NCBI RefSeq assembly: GCF_030160115.1
Contig: NZ_BSNS01000022.1
Coordinates: forward strand, 186,001 to 250,000
Direction: 5' to 3'
Length of the DNA: 64,000 nt
Origin: Devosia nitrariae
GTDB taxonomy: Bacteria; Pseudomonadota; Alphaproteobacteria; Rhizobiales; Devosiaceae
A model generated the notes under the pieces. That model saw only the letters and a program-made list of their open reading frames with translations, searched no databases and was not told the DNA's origin. A program made the translations under genes and the position numbers. Shown here piece after piece: positions 34,630 through 42,657 of this stretch (position 1 is its first letter; every line of letters begins with the position of its first letter).

Positions 34630-34755
34630 TTATCCCTGACGGGCTTTGTAGCGCTTGTCGGTCTTGTTGATGATGTAGACGCGTCCGCGGCGGCGGACGA
34701 GCTTGTTCGCGCGGTGGCGAGTCATCAACGCCTTCAGCGAATTGCGGATCTTCAT
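34630..34755 (-). CDS. ykgO: 50S ribosomal protein L36, YkgO type
   Basis: This 41-residue protein starts MKIRNSLKALMTRHRANK and ends KRYKARQG, running from ATG 34753-34755 to TAA 34630-34632. It is the zinc-free (C-minus) form of L36, with no cysteines, which is the usual rpmJ gene product of alphaproteobacteria. It is too short for many ORF finders. The gene has its own terminator at 34573, and a terminator-like hairpin stands upstream in its leader. Confidence 0.96.
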   Translation of the reverse strand: MKIRNSLKALMTRHRANKLVRRRGRVYIINKTDKRYKARQG

Positions 34756-34769
34756 CTCTTGAACCCCGG

Positions 34770-34800
34770 ATAAACAAAAACCGGGCGCTGTGGGCGCCCG
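34770..34800 (-). promoter_or_regulatory. Terminator-like hairpin in the ykgO leader
   Basis: Reading the minus strand, CGGGCGC / GCGCCCG form a 7-bp stem (34800-34782) with a five-base loop, followed at once by GTTTTTGTTT. The ykgO start lies about 15 bases further on. This has all parts of an intrinsic terminator, yet no upstream gene on this strand needs one, because the next gene (35038) points away. It could attenuate ykgO. The rest of the gap 34801-35037 holds an imperfect AAAAGTGG / CCACTTTT pair at about 34886-34907 and nothing else I can name. Confidence 0.5.
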
Positions 34801-35037
34801 AAACTGGCCGGAACATAGGGATATCGGCCGGCGATGTCAACGCCGGAAACGGTTGGTTTTCCACCGCTGCGAAGAGAGCGTTTCCAGCAAAAGTGGATGC
34901 CACTTTTCGGTTCGAAAGCCCGACAATTCGATAGTCCAAAGCACCCGGAACGTCGGTGCGCCCGCCCGTTAACCACCCTGTCACCTGCCGCGGCGTATTG
35001 TTCTTTTCAAAGACATCTTGCCTGCGAGCCCGCCCGA

Positions 35038-35526
35038 ATGCCCGTAGAGACGATCACCGCCCACGGCGTCCTCATCGCCGACCACAGCCAGCATATGATC
35101 GACATCGTCGCGGCAATGCTCCGCCATGCCGGCCGCCGCGACATCCGCAGCGCCACGGACGCGGCAGGCGCCATGTTCGAGCTCAAGCGCCGCGATTTCG
35201 AGGTCATCCTGCTTGACGATGGACTTGCCGGTACCGACAGCGTCGAATTCGTGCGCCGCCTGCGCCATAGCGAGGACTGCCGCAACCGGCTGACGCCCAT
35301 CGTCATGATGGCATCGATGCCCGACGGCCAACGCATCGCCGCGGCCCGCGACGCCGGAGTGACCGAATTCCTGCGCAAGCCCTTCGCTGCCGCCCATCTT
35401 GAGACGCGGCTCGAGGCCATCCGCAAAGCGCCCCGCGCCACCATCGAGACCGACGACTATGTCGGTCCCGATCGGCGCCGCCGTGCCGCCCCTGATCTCG
35501 GCACGGGCGAACGGCGGGAGAGGTAA
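35038..35526 (+). CDS. Single-domain response regulator (CheY-like receiver)
   Basis: This 162-residue protein starts at ATG 35038 (MPVETITAHGVLIADHS). The receiver has D15 in LIADHS, the phospho-acceptor D60 or D61 in VILLDDGLAG, a serine at S93 in IVMMAS and K114 in FLRKPF. After the receiver (about 125) comes a basic tail containing YVGPDRRRR, seen in many alphaproteobacterial stand-alone receivers. There is no output domain and no kinase nearby. The frame is open upstream to 34834, but those 68 residues cover non-coding sequence. Confidence 0.88.
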   Translation: MPVETITAHGVLIADHSQHMIDIVAAMLRHAGRRDIRSATDAAGAMFELKRRDFEVILLDDGLAGTDSVEFVRRLRHSEDCRNRLTPIVMMASMPDGQRIAAARDAGVTEFLRKPFAAAHLETRLEAIRKAPRATIETDDYVGPDRRRRAAPDLGTGERRER

Positions 35527-35565
35527 AACAGCAGACCCGCTCCGATAGATCGGAGCCTGATCAGG

Positions 35566-36585
35566 TCAGGCTTCGACCATCGCTTCCTCGGGCACCTCGA
35601 TTTCCTGCCAGCGGTGGCAGGCGACCAGCCGGTCTCCTCCGATGGTCTCGAGCGGCGGGCGCACCTCGGCGCAAAGCGGTTTGGCATAGCGGCAGCGTGT
35701 GCGGAAGGTGCAGCCAGATGGCTGGCTGATCGGCGAAGGAATCTCGCCTCGCAAAGCATCGATGCTGCGTTGCCGTGCGAGCTTCGGGTCAGGGATCGGC
35801 ACGGCCGTCAGCAGCGCCTTGGTATAGGGGTGCTTGGGGTCGTCGTAGATCTCATTACCCGTTGCCAGCTCCACGATCCGACCGAGATAGAGCACCAGGA
35901 TCCGGTCCGACACGTGCCGCACGACCGAGAGGTTATGCGAAATGAAGATGAGGGTGAGCCCGAACTCGTCCTTGAGGTCGGCAAGGAGGTTGAGGATCTG
36001 TGCCTGGATGGAGACGTCCAGTGCCGAGACCGGCTCGTCGCAGACGATAAGCTTGGGCTCGGTGATGAGCGCTCGGGCAATGCCGATGCGCTGCGCCTGC
36101 CCGCCCGAGAACTCGTGTGGGTAGCGGTTGATCATTTCGGGCAGGAGGCCCACCGCCTCCATCATCTTGACGACCTTGGCCCGCCGCTGGTCGCGACCGA
36201 GCTCCGGCCGCAACGTCCTCAGCGGATCGGCGATAATCTCACCGACGGTCATGCGCGGGTTGAGGGAGGCCAGCGGGTCCTGGAAGATGATCTGCAGGTC
36301 CTGCCGCCTTTTGCGCATCTCCTCGCCCGACAGTTTCATCAGGTCCTGGCCGAGCCAGAGCACCTGGCCCTGATCCGGTTCGATGAGCTGCAGGATGCAA
36401 CGGCCGAGTGTCGATTTCCCGCAGCCGCTCTCGCCCACGATCCCCAGCGTCTCGCCCTTCTTGATGCTGAACGAGATGTCCTGAAGCGCCTTCAGTTCCA
36501 GCGGCTGGGAGAAGAGGCCGGTCGCGATCGAGAAGCTCTTCCCGAGTCCCCGGATCTCGAGCAGGGTTTCGGATTTGTCGGCCAT
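35566..36585 (-). CDS. Peptide ABC transporter ATPase (DppF/OppF type)
   Basis: This 339-residue ATPase starts at an ATG overlapping the stop of the preceding ATPase (TGATG). Walker A is GESGCGKST (about 50-58), the signature FSGGQAQRIGIARALI, and Walker B LIVCDEPVSALD. The signature has QAQR where QRQR or QQQR is usual. The C-terminal oligopeptide/dipeptide extension carries GCTFRTRCRYAKPLC; its cysteines in this family can bind an iron-sulfur cluster. It is the last gene of the 41126-35566 operon. Confidence 0.94.
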   Translation of the reverse strand: MADKSETLLEIRGLGKSFSIATGLFSQPLELKALQDISFSIKKGETLGIVGESGCGKSTLGRCILQLIEPDQGQVLWLGQDLMKLSGEEMRKRRQDLQIIFQDPLASLNPRMTVGEIIADPLRTLRPELGRDQRRAKVVKMMEAVGLLPEMINRYPHEFSGGQAQRIGIARALITEPKLIVCDEPVSALDVSIQAQILNLLADLKDEFGLTLIFISHNLSVVRHVSDRILVLYLGRIVELATGNEIYDDPKHPYTKALLTAVPIPDPKLARQRSIDALRGEIPSPISQPSGCTFRTRCRYAKPLCAEVRPPLETIGGDRLVACHRWQEIEVPEEAMVEA

Positions 36586-37571
36586 CACGCCACCTTCTCG
36601 TAGTTCAGTTCACCTTCATAGAAACAGGCCTTCTCGCGGCCTTCGCCGGCCGGCGCCAGCGGCGGACGCTCGGCAAGGCACCGCTCGAAGCGGAAGGCGC
36701 AGCGCGGATTGAAAGAGCAACCCTTGGGAAGGTGTTCGAGACTGGGTGGCAACCCCTGGATCGGGTCGAGCCGCGCCGCCCGGTGGGCGATGTGCGGCGT
36801 CGAATGCAGGAGCCCCAGAGTGTAGGGGTGTTTGGGGTCGTAGAAAAGATCGTCGACCTTGCCTTTCTCGACCGCGCGCCCGCCATACATCACCATCATC
36901 CGGTCGGCGATGCCGGCCACGACGCCCAGATCATGAGTGATCAGCACCAGAGCAGTGCCAAAATCCTCAGTCAGCGATTTGAAGAGGTCGAGCATCTGCG
37001 CCTGCACGGTGACGTCGAGCGCCGTCGTCGGCTCGTCGGCGATGAGGATCTTGGGTTGGCAGAGGAGCGCCATGGCGATCATGACGCGCTGGCGCATGCC
37101 GCCCGACAGTTCGTGCGGGAAAGCATTGGAGCGCTTGGCAGGTTCGGGGATGCCGACACGCTCGAGCATTTCGATGGCCGCTAGAACGGCCTTCTCCTTG
37201 TCGAAACCGCGATGCTTGACCAGCACCTCGGAAAGCTGCGTACGCACCCGCAGGCTCGGGTTGAGCGAGGTCATCGGATCCTGGAAGATCATCGCGATGT
37301 CCTTGCCCCGATAGGCGTCCAGCTTGACCTTGTCCATGCCGACAAGGTTGACGTCGCCGAGCATGGCGTTGCCTGTCACTCGGCCGTTCTTGGCCAATAA
37401 ACCCATGATCGAGAGGAATGCCTGGCTCTTGCCTGAGCCGCTTTCCCCGACGACCGCGAGGATTTCGCCTTCGGTCAGGGTGAAGTTCATGTCGCGCACC
37501 GCATGCACCTCGCTGCCGTGCAAAGCGAAGGTGACGGACAGATCTTCAACGGTGAGAACGGTATTGGACAT
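36585..37571 (-). CDS. Peptide ABC transporter ATPase (DppD/OppD type)
   Basis: This 328-residue ATPase starts at ATG 37569-37571, immediately after the permease stop. Walker A is GESGSGKSQ (about 38-46), signature LSGGMRQRVMIAMAL, Walker B ILIADEPTTALDVT, H-loop LITHDLGVVA. The C-terminal domain has PKGCSFNPRCAFRFERC, the cysteine pattern typical of OppD/DppD. It forms a heterodimer with the DppF-type protein encoded next. Confidence 0.94.
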   Translation of the reverse strand: MSNTVLTVEDLSVTFALHGSEVHAVRDMNFTLTEGEILAVVGESGSGKSQAFLSIMGLLAKNGRVTGNAMLGDVNLVGMDKVKLDAYRGKDIAMIFQDPMTSLNPSLRVRTQLSEVLVKHRGFDKEKAVLAAIEMLERVGIPEPAKRSNAFPHELSGGMRQRVMIAMALLCQPKILIADEPTTALDVTVQAQMLDLFKSLTEDFGTALVLITHDLGVVAGIADRMMVMYGGRAVEKGKVDDLFYDPKHPYTLGLLHSTPHIAHRAARLDPIQGLPPSLEHLPKGCSFNPRCAFRFERCLAERPPLAPAGEGREKACFYEGELNYEKVA

Positions 37572-37572
37572 C

Positions 37573-38493
37573 TCAACGATCCTTGGGGTCGAGCGCGTCG
37601 CGCAGGCCGTCACCGATATAGGTGAGGCAGAGGAGCATGGTGATCAGCACGCCGGCGGGCGCCATCAGCATCCAGGGCAGCACCTCGGCGACGGGCGCTC
37701 CGAACGAGATCAGCGTGCCGAGAGAGGTCTGCGGCTCCTGGACGCCGAGGCCGAGATAGGAAAGGAAGCTTTCGGCAATGATGATCTCGGGAACGGTCAG
37801 CGTTGCATAGATCACCACCGGGCCGGTCAGGTTCGGCACGATGTGGCGGGTGATGATCGTCCAGGGCTTGGCCCCGCCAGCCCGCGCCGCCTCGACGAAT
37901 TCCTTTTCCTTCAAGGTCAGCGTCTGCCCGCGCACGATCCGGGCCATGGTCAGCCATTCGATCGCCCCGATGCCGACGAACAGCAGCACCGGATTGCGCC
38001 CGAACATGACGACGAGGATGATGACGAAGAGGATGTAGGGCAGCGCGTACATGATGTCGACAATACGCATCATGACGGCATCCACCCGCCCGCCGAAATA
38101 TCCGGCAACTGCTCCGTAGACGACGCCGATGGCGACCGAGACGACCGTGGCCACTCCCGCCACGATCAATGACATCTGCGTACCCTGCAGCACGCGCGCC
38201 AGCATGTCGCGCCCGTTCTGGTCGGTGCCGAAGAAGTGGCCCTTGTCGAAATCGGGCGGCTTGCGGATCGCCGTCCAGTCGACCTGCGAATAGGTCCACG
38301 GCACGAAATAGGGGCCGACGAAAGCGATGATGACGATCAGCGCCAGCACCACGATCGAGACCACCGCCGCCTTGTTGTTGGAGAGGCGTCGCAGCGCGTC
38401 CTGCGTCAGTGAGCGGCCCTTGGGCGCCTCGAGCGTCGCCAGCCGGTTGGCGTAGTCGGTCAGGACCGCGTCTTTTCCAGTGATCCCGGCCAT
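37573..38493 (-). CDS. Peptide ABC transporter permease (DppC/OppC type)
   Basis: This 306-residue inner-membrane protein has the first helix at about residues 40-62 (AAVVSIVVLALIVIIAFVGPYF). The short periplasmic loop reaches FFGTDQNGRDMLAR by about 90, and the coupling loop is KEKEFVEAARAGGAKPWTIITRHIVPN. The C-terminus is TYIGDGLRDALDPKDR. Its start touches the stop of the upstream permease. The normal short loop here contrasts with the insert in the OppC-type protein at 7082. Confidence 0.95.
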   Translation of the reverse strand: MAGITGKDAVLTDYANRLATLEAPKGRSLTQDALRRLSNNKAAVVSIVVLALIVIIAFVGPYFVPWTYSQVDWTAIRKPPDFDKGHFFGTDQNGRDMLARVLQGTQMSLIVAGVATVVSVAIGVVYGAVAGYFGGRVDAVMMRIVDIMYALPYILFVIILVVMFGRNPVLLFVGIGAIEWLTMARIVRGQTLTLKEKEFVEAARAGGAKPWTIITRHIVPNLTGPVVIYATLTVPEIIIAESFLSYLGLGVQEPQTSLGTLISFGAPVAEVLPWMLMAPAGVLITMLLCLTYIGDGLRDALDPKDR

Positions 38494-39416
38494 TAGCGGT
38501 ACCTCACCTTTGGATCGAGCCAGGCATAGACGAGGTCGACGATGAGGTTGAGCGCAAGGATGATGAACATATAGAGGATGGTCGTTCCGAGAACTATGCC
38601 GTAATCGCGGTTGAGCGCGGCGGTGACGAAGTACTTGCCAATCCCGGGCAGGCCGAAGATCTGCTCGACGGCGAGAGAACCGGTGAGAAGGTATGAAAGG
38701 CCCGGGCCGAGATAGGAGACGACGGGGATAAGCGCCGGCTTGATCGCGTGCCTGGCCAGAACCAGGCGCTCACCGAGCCCCTTGGAGCGGGCGGTGCGCA
38801 CATAGTTGGTACCTAGGATCTCGATCATCGAGCCGCGCATCAGCCGCGAGATGCGCGCCGCGTGCGGCCAGGCGAGCACCGTCACCGGCAGCACCAGATG
38901 CATCCATGACCCTGTGACCCAGCCTCCCGCCGGAAACCATCCGAGATGGACGCCGAACCAGAGCTGCAGCAGCGCGGCCATCAGGAAGTTGGGGATGATC
39001 ACGCCGATCATTACCGCCAGCACCAACACGTAGTCCGGCCACTTGTTCTGGTTCACCGCCGCGACCATGCCGGCCAGGAGCCCGATGGCCGTGGCGATGA
39101 CAAAGGCAGTGAGCGCCAGCGTCAGGGTGAAGGGAAAGCCGATGGCGATAAGCCGGCTGACCGAAAAGCCCTCGATGACCATTGACGGGCCGAGATCGCC
39201 GTGCAGCAGGCGCCAGATATAGATGAAATACTGGACGACCAGCGGCTGATCGAGACTGTAGTGGGCGCGAAGGTTCGCGAGGACCAGTGGCGGCAGCGCG
39301 CGCTCCCCGTCGAACGGGCCGCCAGGCGCCAGGCGCAAAATGAAAAAACAGACCGATACGGCGATCAGTGCAATCGGTATGGCCGAGAGCACTCGCCGCA
39401 ATGCGTAACCGAGCAT
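38493..39416 (-). CDS. Peptide ABC transporter permease (DppB/OppB type)
   Basis: This 307-residue protein has six predicted helices. It begins MLGYALRRVLSAIPIALIAVSVCFFILRLAPGGPFDGE, and its coupling loop is SMIEILGTNYVRTARSKGLGERLVLARHAIKPALIPV (about 205-241). It shares its stop with the start of the DppC-type gene. A 96-base gap with a perfect 30-base palindrome separates it from the binding-protein gene upstream. Confidence 0.95.
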   Translation of the reverse strand: MLGYALRRVLSAIPIALIAVSVCFFILRLAPGGPFDGERALPPLVLANLRAHYSLDQPLVVQYFIYIWRLLHGDLGPSMVIEGFSVSRLIAIGFPFTLTLALTAFVIATAIGLLAGMVAAVNQNKWPDYVLVLAVMIGVIIPNFLMAALLQLWFGVHLGWFPAGGWVTGSWMHLVLPVTVLAWPHAARISRLMRGSMIEILGTNYVRTARSKGLGERLVLARHAIKPALIPVVSYLGPGLSYLLTGSLAVEQIFGLPGIGKYFVTAALNRDYGIVLGTTILYMFIILALNLIVDLVYAWLDPKVRYR

Positions 39417-39473
39417 TTCGTGTGACCTTTATTGTCCGGGGCGCCGCGGAGACCGCGCGTCTCGCCGGAAAAG

Positions 39474-39503
39474 GGATCGTGGGGCCGGCCGGCCCCACGA
39501 TCC
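39474..39503 (-). terminator. Perfect 30-bp palindrome after the peptide-binding-protein gene
   Basis: Bases 39474-39488 are the exact reverse complement of 39489-39503, a very stable GC-rich hairpin starting nine bases after the binding-protein stop. There is no T run, so it is more likely a 3' stabiliser or partial terminator within the operon than a full stop. Confidence 0.6.
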
Positions 39504-39512
39504 GTCATCGGC

Positions 39513-41126
39513 TTACTCCGACTTCGTCAGCCACCGCGTGCGGTGGATGTCCTTGGCGTTGTCGACGAACCCTTCGATGTAGGGCTTCACGACGTTCTTC
39601 GAGACGTACCAGTAGATCGGGATGGCCGCGAACTCGTCCATGGCGATCTCCTCGGCATCAGCCAGGATTTCACCGCGTGCGACAAGATCCTGCTCGGTGG
39701 CGGCCTGGTCCATCAGCGCGTCGAACTCCTCGTTGGAGTAACGACCGTAGTTGTTGCCCCAGTTGGTGCCGTCACCCTGCGAGATGCCGGTCTTGAGGAG
39801 GTCGAGCGTATTGGACGGGTCGTTGTAGTCGAGGAGCCACCCGGCCCGGCCGACCTGGAAGTCGCCGGCGCGCAGCGCGTCGTAGTGCACTGCGGTTTCC
39901 GAGTTGAACAGCTCGACATTGACCCCGAGCGGCTCCCACATGGCGGCAATCGCCACCGCAATGCGCTGGTGGTTGTCGTTGGTGTTGTAGCGCAACTGCA
40001 GGTTCAGCGGATTATCGGGGCCGTAGCCGGCCTCGGTCATCAGCTCGACGGCGCGGGCGACGCGGTCCTCATAGGGCAGCGTTGCCCATTCAGGATCGTA
40101 GGCGTTCTCGACATAGTTGCCGGTGCCCGGCGGCACCCAGCCATAGGCAGGCAGTTCGCCGGTGCCGAGCACGTCCGGCCCGATCACGTCGCGCAGCACC
40201 GAGATCGACAGCGCCTCGCGGATGCGCACGTCGTCGAGCGGCGGCTTTTCCTGGTTGAGGACGTAGTAGTAGACGCCGAGGAACGGCTCCACATGCGCCT
40301 CGCCCGGCAGGTTGTCCTGCAGCCACTGGTACTGGTCGGAAGGGAGGTCGGTCAGGATGTCGAATTCGCCGGCGCGGTAGCGGTTGAGCGCCGCCGTCTG
40401 GTCCTCGAGCACGTGGTAGAAGACCTCGTCGATCTGCACGTTCTCGGCGTCGTAATAGTCCGCGTTCTTTTCCGAACGGACATAGGAGCCCGGCAGCCAC
40501 TCGACGATCTTGTAAGGACCGTTGGCGACGATGTTGTCCATATCGGTCCAGGCATCGCCGACCTCTTCGATGAGATGCTTGGGGACCGGATAGGCCGTGT
40601 AGTGGGTGAGCGCGTCGAGGAAGAACGGCGTCGGCGCCTCGAGCGTGATCTCGACGGTCTTCTCGTCAACAGCCTTGACCCCAAGCTGGCTGAAATCGGT
40701 GATCTCGCCCGAATTGATCGCCTCGGCATTCTTGATGGGATACTGGAGGTAGGCGTATTCCGAGGCCGTCGCCGGATCCATCAGGCGCTGGAAAGCAAAG
40801 ACGAAGTCGTCGGCGGTGACCGGCGTGCCGTCGGTCCACTGGATGCCGTCGCGCAGATGGAAGGTGTAGACAAGGCCGTCGTCCGAAATCTCCCAACTCT
40901 CGGCCTGCCCCGGGATCGGCGCAGCCTCGGGATCCTCAGTCACAAGGCCTTCCAGATAATCGCCGACGACGCGGTTCTCCCAGTCGCCGGAGACCTTGTG
41001 CGGGTCGATCGAACCCGGATCACCGCCATTGTGCATCTGCAGGGTCACGGCGTAGGCGGAGCTGCTCATAAGCAGCGCAACCACACCGGCGGTCGTTGCC
41101 GCCTTAAGGACCTGTGTGATTTTCAT
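39513..41126 (-). CDS. Peptide ABC transporter substrate-binding protein (OppA type)
   Basis: This 537-residue periplasmic protein starts at ATG 41124-41126, preceded by AGGAGATGGGACGATA. The Sec signal peptide is clear (VLKAATTAGVVALLMSSSAYA, cleavage at about 26). The mature part is OppA-like: LQMHNGGDPGSIDPHKVSGD, YTFHLRDGIQWTDGTPVTADD, PKHLIEEVGDAWTDMDNIVANGPY, and IREALSISVLRD. It should bind oligopeptides, for example murein tripeptide or general peptides. It is the first gene of a five-gene importer operon. Confidence 0.94.
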   Translation of the reverse strand: MKITQVLKAATTAGVVALLMSSSAYAVTLQMHNGGDPGSIDPHKVSGDWENRVVGDYLEGLVTEDPEAAPIPGQAESWEISDDGLVYTFHLRDGIQWTDGTPVTADDFVFAFQRLMDPATASEYAYLQYPIKNAEAINSGEITDFSQLGVKAVDEKTVEITLEAPTPFFLDALTHYTAYPVPKHLIEEVGDAWTDMDNIVANGPYKIVEWLPGSYVRSEKNADYYDAENVQIDEVFYHVLEDQTAALNRYRAGEFDILTDLPSDQYQWLQDNLPGEAHVEPFLGVYYYVLNQEKPPLDDVRIREALSISVLRDVIGPDVLGTGELPAYGWVPPGTGNYVENAYDPEWATLPYEDRVARAVELMTEAGYGPDNPLNLQLRYNTNDNHQRIAVAIAAMWEPLGVNVELFNSETAVHYDALRAGDFQVGRAGWLLDYNDPSNTLDLLKTGISQGDGTNWGNNYGRYSNEEFDALMDQAATEQDLVARGEILADAEEIAMDEFAAIPIYWYVSKNVVKPYIEGFVDNAKDIHRTRWLTKSE

Positions 41127-41229
41127 TATCGTCCCATCTCCTGAAAGGGTTTCCTGTTTATGCAGCCGGAATTGGTTGGCCCGGCCATTTTTTGCCTGAC
41201 CGGCAGAATTTACCGCCTGATCAAGATTG

Positions 41230-41257
41230 GTGGACGGTATCCCCACTTTCCGTCCAC
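41230..41257. promoter_or_regulatory. Inverted repeat upstream of the peptide ABC operon
   Basis: GTGGACGG (41230-41237) and CCGTCCAC (41250-41257) form a perfect 8-bp inverted repeat with a 12-base spacer, and the palindrome CACTTGCAAGTG overlaps its right end (41255-41266). Both lie about 105-140 bases before the binding-protein start. They are candidate regulator sites; no cognate regulator gene is adjacent. Confidence 0.35.
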
Positions 41258-41366
41258 TTGCAAGTGAAAGGTTGCCGCAAACGTCAACCGCCACAAAAAT
41301 GTTAACACCCCGGCAACCAGCGATGCCAGGTGCAGGCTTTGCGCCGGTTTTATTGCAATTGTGAAC

Positions 41367-42650
41367 TTAACTGGCGCGTTCGACCAAGGCAGCGACCCCC
41401 ATGCCGCCGGCCGTGCAGACCGAGATCAATGCCCGTTGCTTTTCTTCGCTGGCAAGGAGCTTGGCGGTGACTCCGAGTATGCGCGCGCCGGTCGCGGCAA
41501 AGGGGTGGCCATAGGCAAGGCTCGATCCCTTGGTGTTGAGCTTTTCCGGATCGACCTCGCCCAGCACCGTCTCGCGCCCGAGCACGTTCTTACAGTATTT
41601 GGCGTCGGTCCAGGCCTTCAGGGTGCAGAGTACCTGCGCGGCGAAAGCCTCGTGCAATTCGAAGACATCGATATCGGCAAAGGTGATGTTGGAACGGGCC
41701 AGCATCTCGGAGACCGCGATGGTCGGCGCCATCAGCAGCCCCTCGCCGCCGGCGAAATCGTTGGCGGCGACCCGCCCCATGGTCAGGTAAGCCAGGACCG
41801 GCAGGCCCCGCGCCCTCGCCCACTCCTCGCTCGCCAGCAGCACCGCGGCCGCCCCGTCGGTCAGTGGCGTCGAATTGGCCGCCGTCAGCGTGCCATGGCC
41901 CGAGGACTTGTCGAAAGCCGGCTTCATCGTCGCCATCTTCTCGAGGCTCGTATCGGGCCGCACATTGTTGTCCTTGACCAGCCCGGCGCAGGGCACCAGC
42001 AGGTCGTCGTGGAAGCCCTCGTCATAGGCCTTGGCGGCGTTCTTGTGGCTCCTCAATGCGAGCTCGTCCTGTGCCTCACGCGCAATGCCCCACTCGCGCG
42101 CCATCAGCTCGCAGTGCTGCCCCATGGAAAGACCCGTGCGCGGCTCCTGCGTCGATGGCGCGACGGGCGTCAGTTCCCCGAACGAGAACCCCTTGAAGAC
42201 CCCGAGCTTTTCGCCGGCGCTTCGCGCGCGGCTGAGGTTGATCATGCGGTGCTGGAACTTGTCACCGAAAACCACGGGGCTGTCGCTGACGGTGTCGGAG
42301 CCCGCCGCAATGCCGCAGTCGATCTCGCCGGTCATGATCTTGTTGCCGATAGTCAACGCCGCCTGCAGGCTCGTGCCGCAGGCGATCTGCATGGTCGTGC
42401 CCGGGGTTCTCGGCGACAGGCCCGCATCGAGCGACGCTTCGCGTGCGAGGTTGAAGTCGCGTGAATGGTTGATGACCGCGCCTGCCATCACCTCGTCGAT
42501 CTTCTCGCCTTTGAGGTTGAACTTGTCGACAAGACCGCCGAGCGCAGTGGCAAGCATGGAAAGATTGCTCTCTTCCACATAGGCGGTATGGCCGCGCGCG
42601 AAGGGGATGCGGGCAGAACCGACAATGGCGACTTTTCTCATTCCGTTCAT
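41367..42650 (-). CDS. Acetyl-CoA acyltransferase (thiolase, FadI/FadA-like)
   Basis: This 427-residue thiolase catalyses the last beta-oxidation step, cleaving 3-ketoacyl-CoA with CoA. The acyl-accepting cysteine is C91 in QIACGTSLQAAL. The C-terminal half has the conserved histidines in ELHEAFAAQ and YGHPFAATGAR and the second cysteine in SVCTAGGMG. Start is ATG 42648-42650 after GAGGACAAT, eight bases beyond the stop of the FadJ-like gene. The length fits FadI better than the roughly 390-residue FadA. It is the last gene of the minus-strand fad operon. Confidence 0.93.
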   Translation of the reverse strand: MNGMRKVAIVGSARIPFARGHTAYVEESNLSMLATALGGLVDKFNLKGEKIDEVMAGAVINHSRDFNLAREASLDAGLSPRTPGTTMQIACGTSLQAALTIGNKIMTGEIDCGIAAGSDTVSDSPVVFGDKFQHRMINLSRARSAGEKLGVFKGFSFGELTPVAPSTQEPRTGLSMGQHCELMAREWGIAREAQDELALRSHKNAAKAYDEGFHDDLLVPCAGLVKDNNVRPDTSLEKMATMKPAFDKSSGHGTLTAANSTPLTDGAAAVLLASEEWARARGLPVLAYLTMGRVAANDFAGGEGLLMAPTIAVSEMLARSNITFADIDVFELHEAFAAQVLCTLKAWTDAKYCKNVLGRETVLGEVDPEKLNTKGSSLAYGHPFAATGARILGVTAKLLASEEKQRALISVCTAGGMGVAALVERAS

Positions 42651-42657
42651 ATTGTCC

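Noticed and set aside
39432..41144. A 570-codon plus-strand open frame opposite the OppA-type gene
   Set aside because: Pure antisense of the binding protein; composition is unlike a real protein.
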